Source of the DNA: Arthrobacter sp. C9C5
GTDB taxonomy: Bacteria; Actinomycetota; Actinomycetes; Actinomycetales; Micrococcaceae
Length of the DNA stretch: 64,000 nt
NCBI RefSeq assembly: GCF_013359735.1
Contig: NZ_JABFMX010000015.1
Location: 1 to 64,000 of the forward strand
Direction of reading: 5' to 3'
The notes under the pieces were generated by a model. That model was not told the DNA's origin. It searched no databases and was given only the letters and a program-made list of their open reading frames with translations. How positions within the stretch are numbered: position 1 is the stretch's first letter; the number at the start of each line of letters is the position of its first letter. This document shows, in pieces, positions 63,127 to 64,000 of this stretch. Position numbers and translations under genes: made by a program.

Positions 63127-64000
63127 TTGGCTGCAAACGGCGGTACCAAGGCGATTGTCGCGGCGCTGGCCGCCAACCTGACGATCGCCGTCCTCAAGTT
63201 CATCGCATTCATCCTGACGCTGTCCTCATCGATGCTCGCGGAGGCTATCCACTCGCTCGCCGATTCAGGGAACCAGCTGCTCCTGCTGGTCGGCGGAAAG
63301 CGCGCCAAGAAGGAAGCGAGCCCCGAACACCCGTTCGGCTACGGCCGGGAACGCTACATCTACGCCTTCATCGTCTCGATCGTGCTCTTTTCCGTCGGCG
63401 GCCTGTTCGCACTCTACGAGGCCTGGGGCAAGATCCAGCACCCGCACGGCATTGAAGGCGACTTCTGGTGGGTCCCGCTGGCCGTGCTGATCGGCGCGAT
63501 CATCGCCGAGTCTTTCTCGTTCCGGACCGCCATCCGGGAGTCCAACCCGCTGCGCGGCAAGCAGAGCTGGGTCCACTTCATCCGCAACGCCAAGCAGCCC
63601 GAGCTGCCCGTGATCCTGCTGGAGGACTTCGGCGCCCTGCTGGGCCTGCTCTTCGCCCTCTTCGGCGTGAGCCTGACGCTGGTGACCGGTGACGGCATCT
63701 GGGACGCCCTCGGCACCGGGATGATCGGTCTGCTGCTGGTGGCGATCGCCGGAGTGTTGGCCGTGGAAACCAAGTCCCTGCTGCTGGGCGAGTCGGCGAC
63801 CAAGGCCGACGTCGCAAAGATCCGCGGCGCCATCGAGTCCGACGGCACCAGCATCATCCACATCAAGACCATGCACCTCGGCCCCGAGGAACTGCTGGTC
63901 GCGGCCAAGATCAGCGTCGGCGCGGCCGACTCGGGCCGGGACATCGCGGCGGCCATCGACGCCACCGAGGTCCGGATCCGCGACGCCGTGCCCACCGCCC
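63127..64000 (+). CDS. Cation diffusion facilitator transporter (3' end outside window)
   Basis: A TTG start with AAAGGAG before it opens a frame that runs to the last base (291 codons visible). Membrane helices and the metal-site motif HSLAD in helix 2 (residues 42-46), HPFGYGRERYIYAFIV, and a C-terminal cytoplasmic domain (ADVAKIRGAIESDGTSIIHI onward) mark the CDF family. In helix 5 the usual HxxxD is replaced by LEDFGALLG, as in the ZnT9/SLC30A9-like subgroup, so metal choice may differ from classic zinc exporters. Confidence 0.9.
   Translation, partial: MAANGGTKAIVAALAANLTIAVLKFIAFILTLSSSMLAEAIHSLADSGNQLLLLVGGKRAKKEASPEHPFGYGRERYIYAFIVSIVLFSVGGLFALYEAWGKIQHPHGIEGDFWWVPLAVLIGAIIAESFSFRTAIRESNPLRGKQSWVHFIRNAKQPELPVILLEDFGALLGLLFALFGVSLTLVTGDGIWDALGTGMIGLLLVAIAGVLAVETKSLLLGESATKADVAKIRGAIESDGTSIIHIKTMHLGPEELLVAAKISVGAADSGRDIAAAIDATEVRIRDAVPTA

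Overview
The window looks like core chromosome of a high-GC actinobacterium, most likely Micrococcaceae (Arthrobacter or Pseudarthrobacter-like). The reasons are strong G/C third positions, frequent GTG/TTG starts, LexA boxes of the TCGAAC-N4-GTTCGA type, the recA-recX-miaB-miaA-dapF-hflX-helicase-lexA-LysM order, a DUF3046 gene before recA, a ClgR-like regulator after pgsA-cinA, and IF3 and L20 with long Ala/Pro/Lys tails. I see no phage, transposase, CRISPR array, rRNA or tRNA. Genus assignment is inference.

Layout. 1-4400: accessory genes (cut DUF222/HNH nuclease, methyltransferase, lipoprotein, acetyltransferase, P-loop kinase-like protein, DUF937 protein). 4600-7800: ribF followed by a two-gene kynurenine cluster. 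7800-12200: rpsO, pnp and an M16 peptidase, with leaders and terminators. 12200-13000: a DUF1579 gene flanked by inverted families of short repeats. 13000-21300: an eight-gene overlapping operon (Liv-type ABC importer, acyl-CoA ligase, TetR regulator, alpha/beta hydrolase), probably for import and activation of an organic acid. 21300-28850: a LuxR-type regulator and a molybdenum cofactor cluster (moaD, moaA, Mo-oxidoreductase, moeA, moaC, mogA, moaE). 28900-38000: dapB, dapA, rnj and ftsK, with an SOS-controlled DUF222 fragment between dapB and dapA. 38000-46900: pgsA, cinA, clgR-like, marR, DUF3046, recA, recX, miaB, miaA, dapF. 46900-52800: hflX behind a long leader, a DinG-like helicase, lexA and a LysM division-suppressor-like gene. 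52800-58700: hisC-hisB-hisH-small membrane protein-hisA, SseB-like protein, MFS transporter. 58800-64000: DUF1844, infC-rpmI-rplT, an rRNA methyltransferase, a GlsB/YeaQ protein and a CDF metal transporter cut by the window end.

Regulation visible in sequence. At least sixteen genes have a -10-like hexamer whose predicted transcript starts on, or within a base or two of, the start codon, so leaderless translation seems common here. Four LexA boxes mark recA, lexA, the LysM gene and the DUF222 fragment. infC begins with AUU, the classic autoregulated start, preceded by a terminator-like hairpin. hflX has a leader of over 300 nt that opens with a possible leaderless six-codon ORF, a candidate translation-sensing attenuator and one of the most novel elements here. 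The other strong candidate is the leaderless, LexA-controlled, HNH-less DUF222 gene with an in-frame 18-bp minisatellite.
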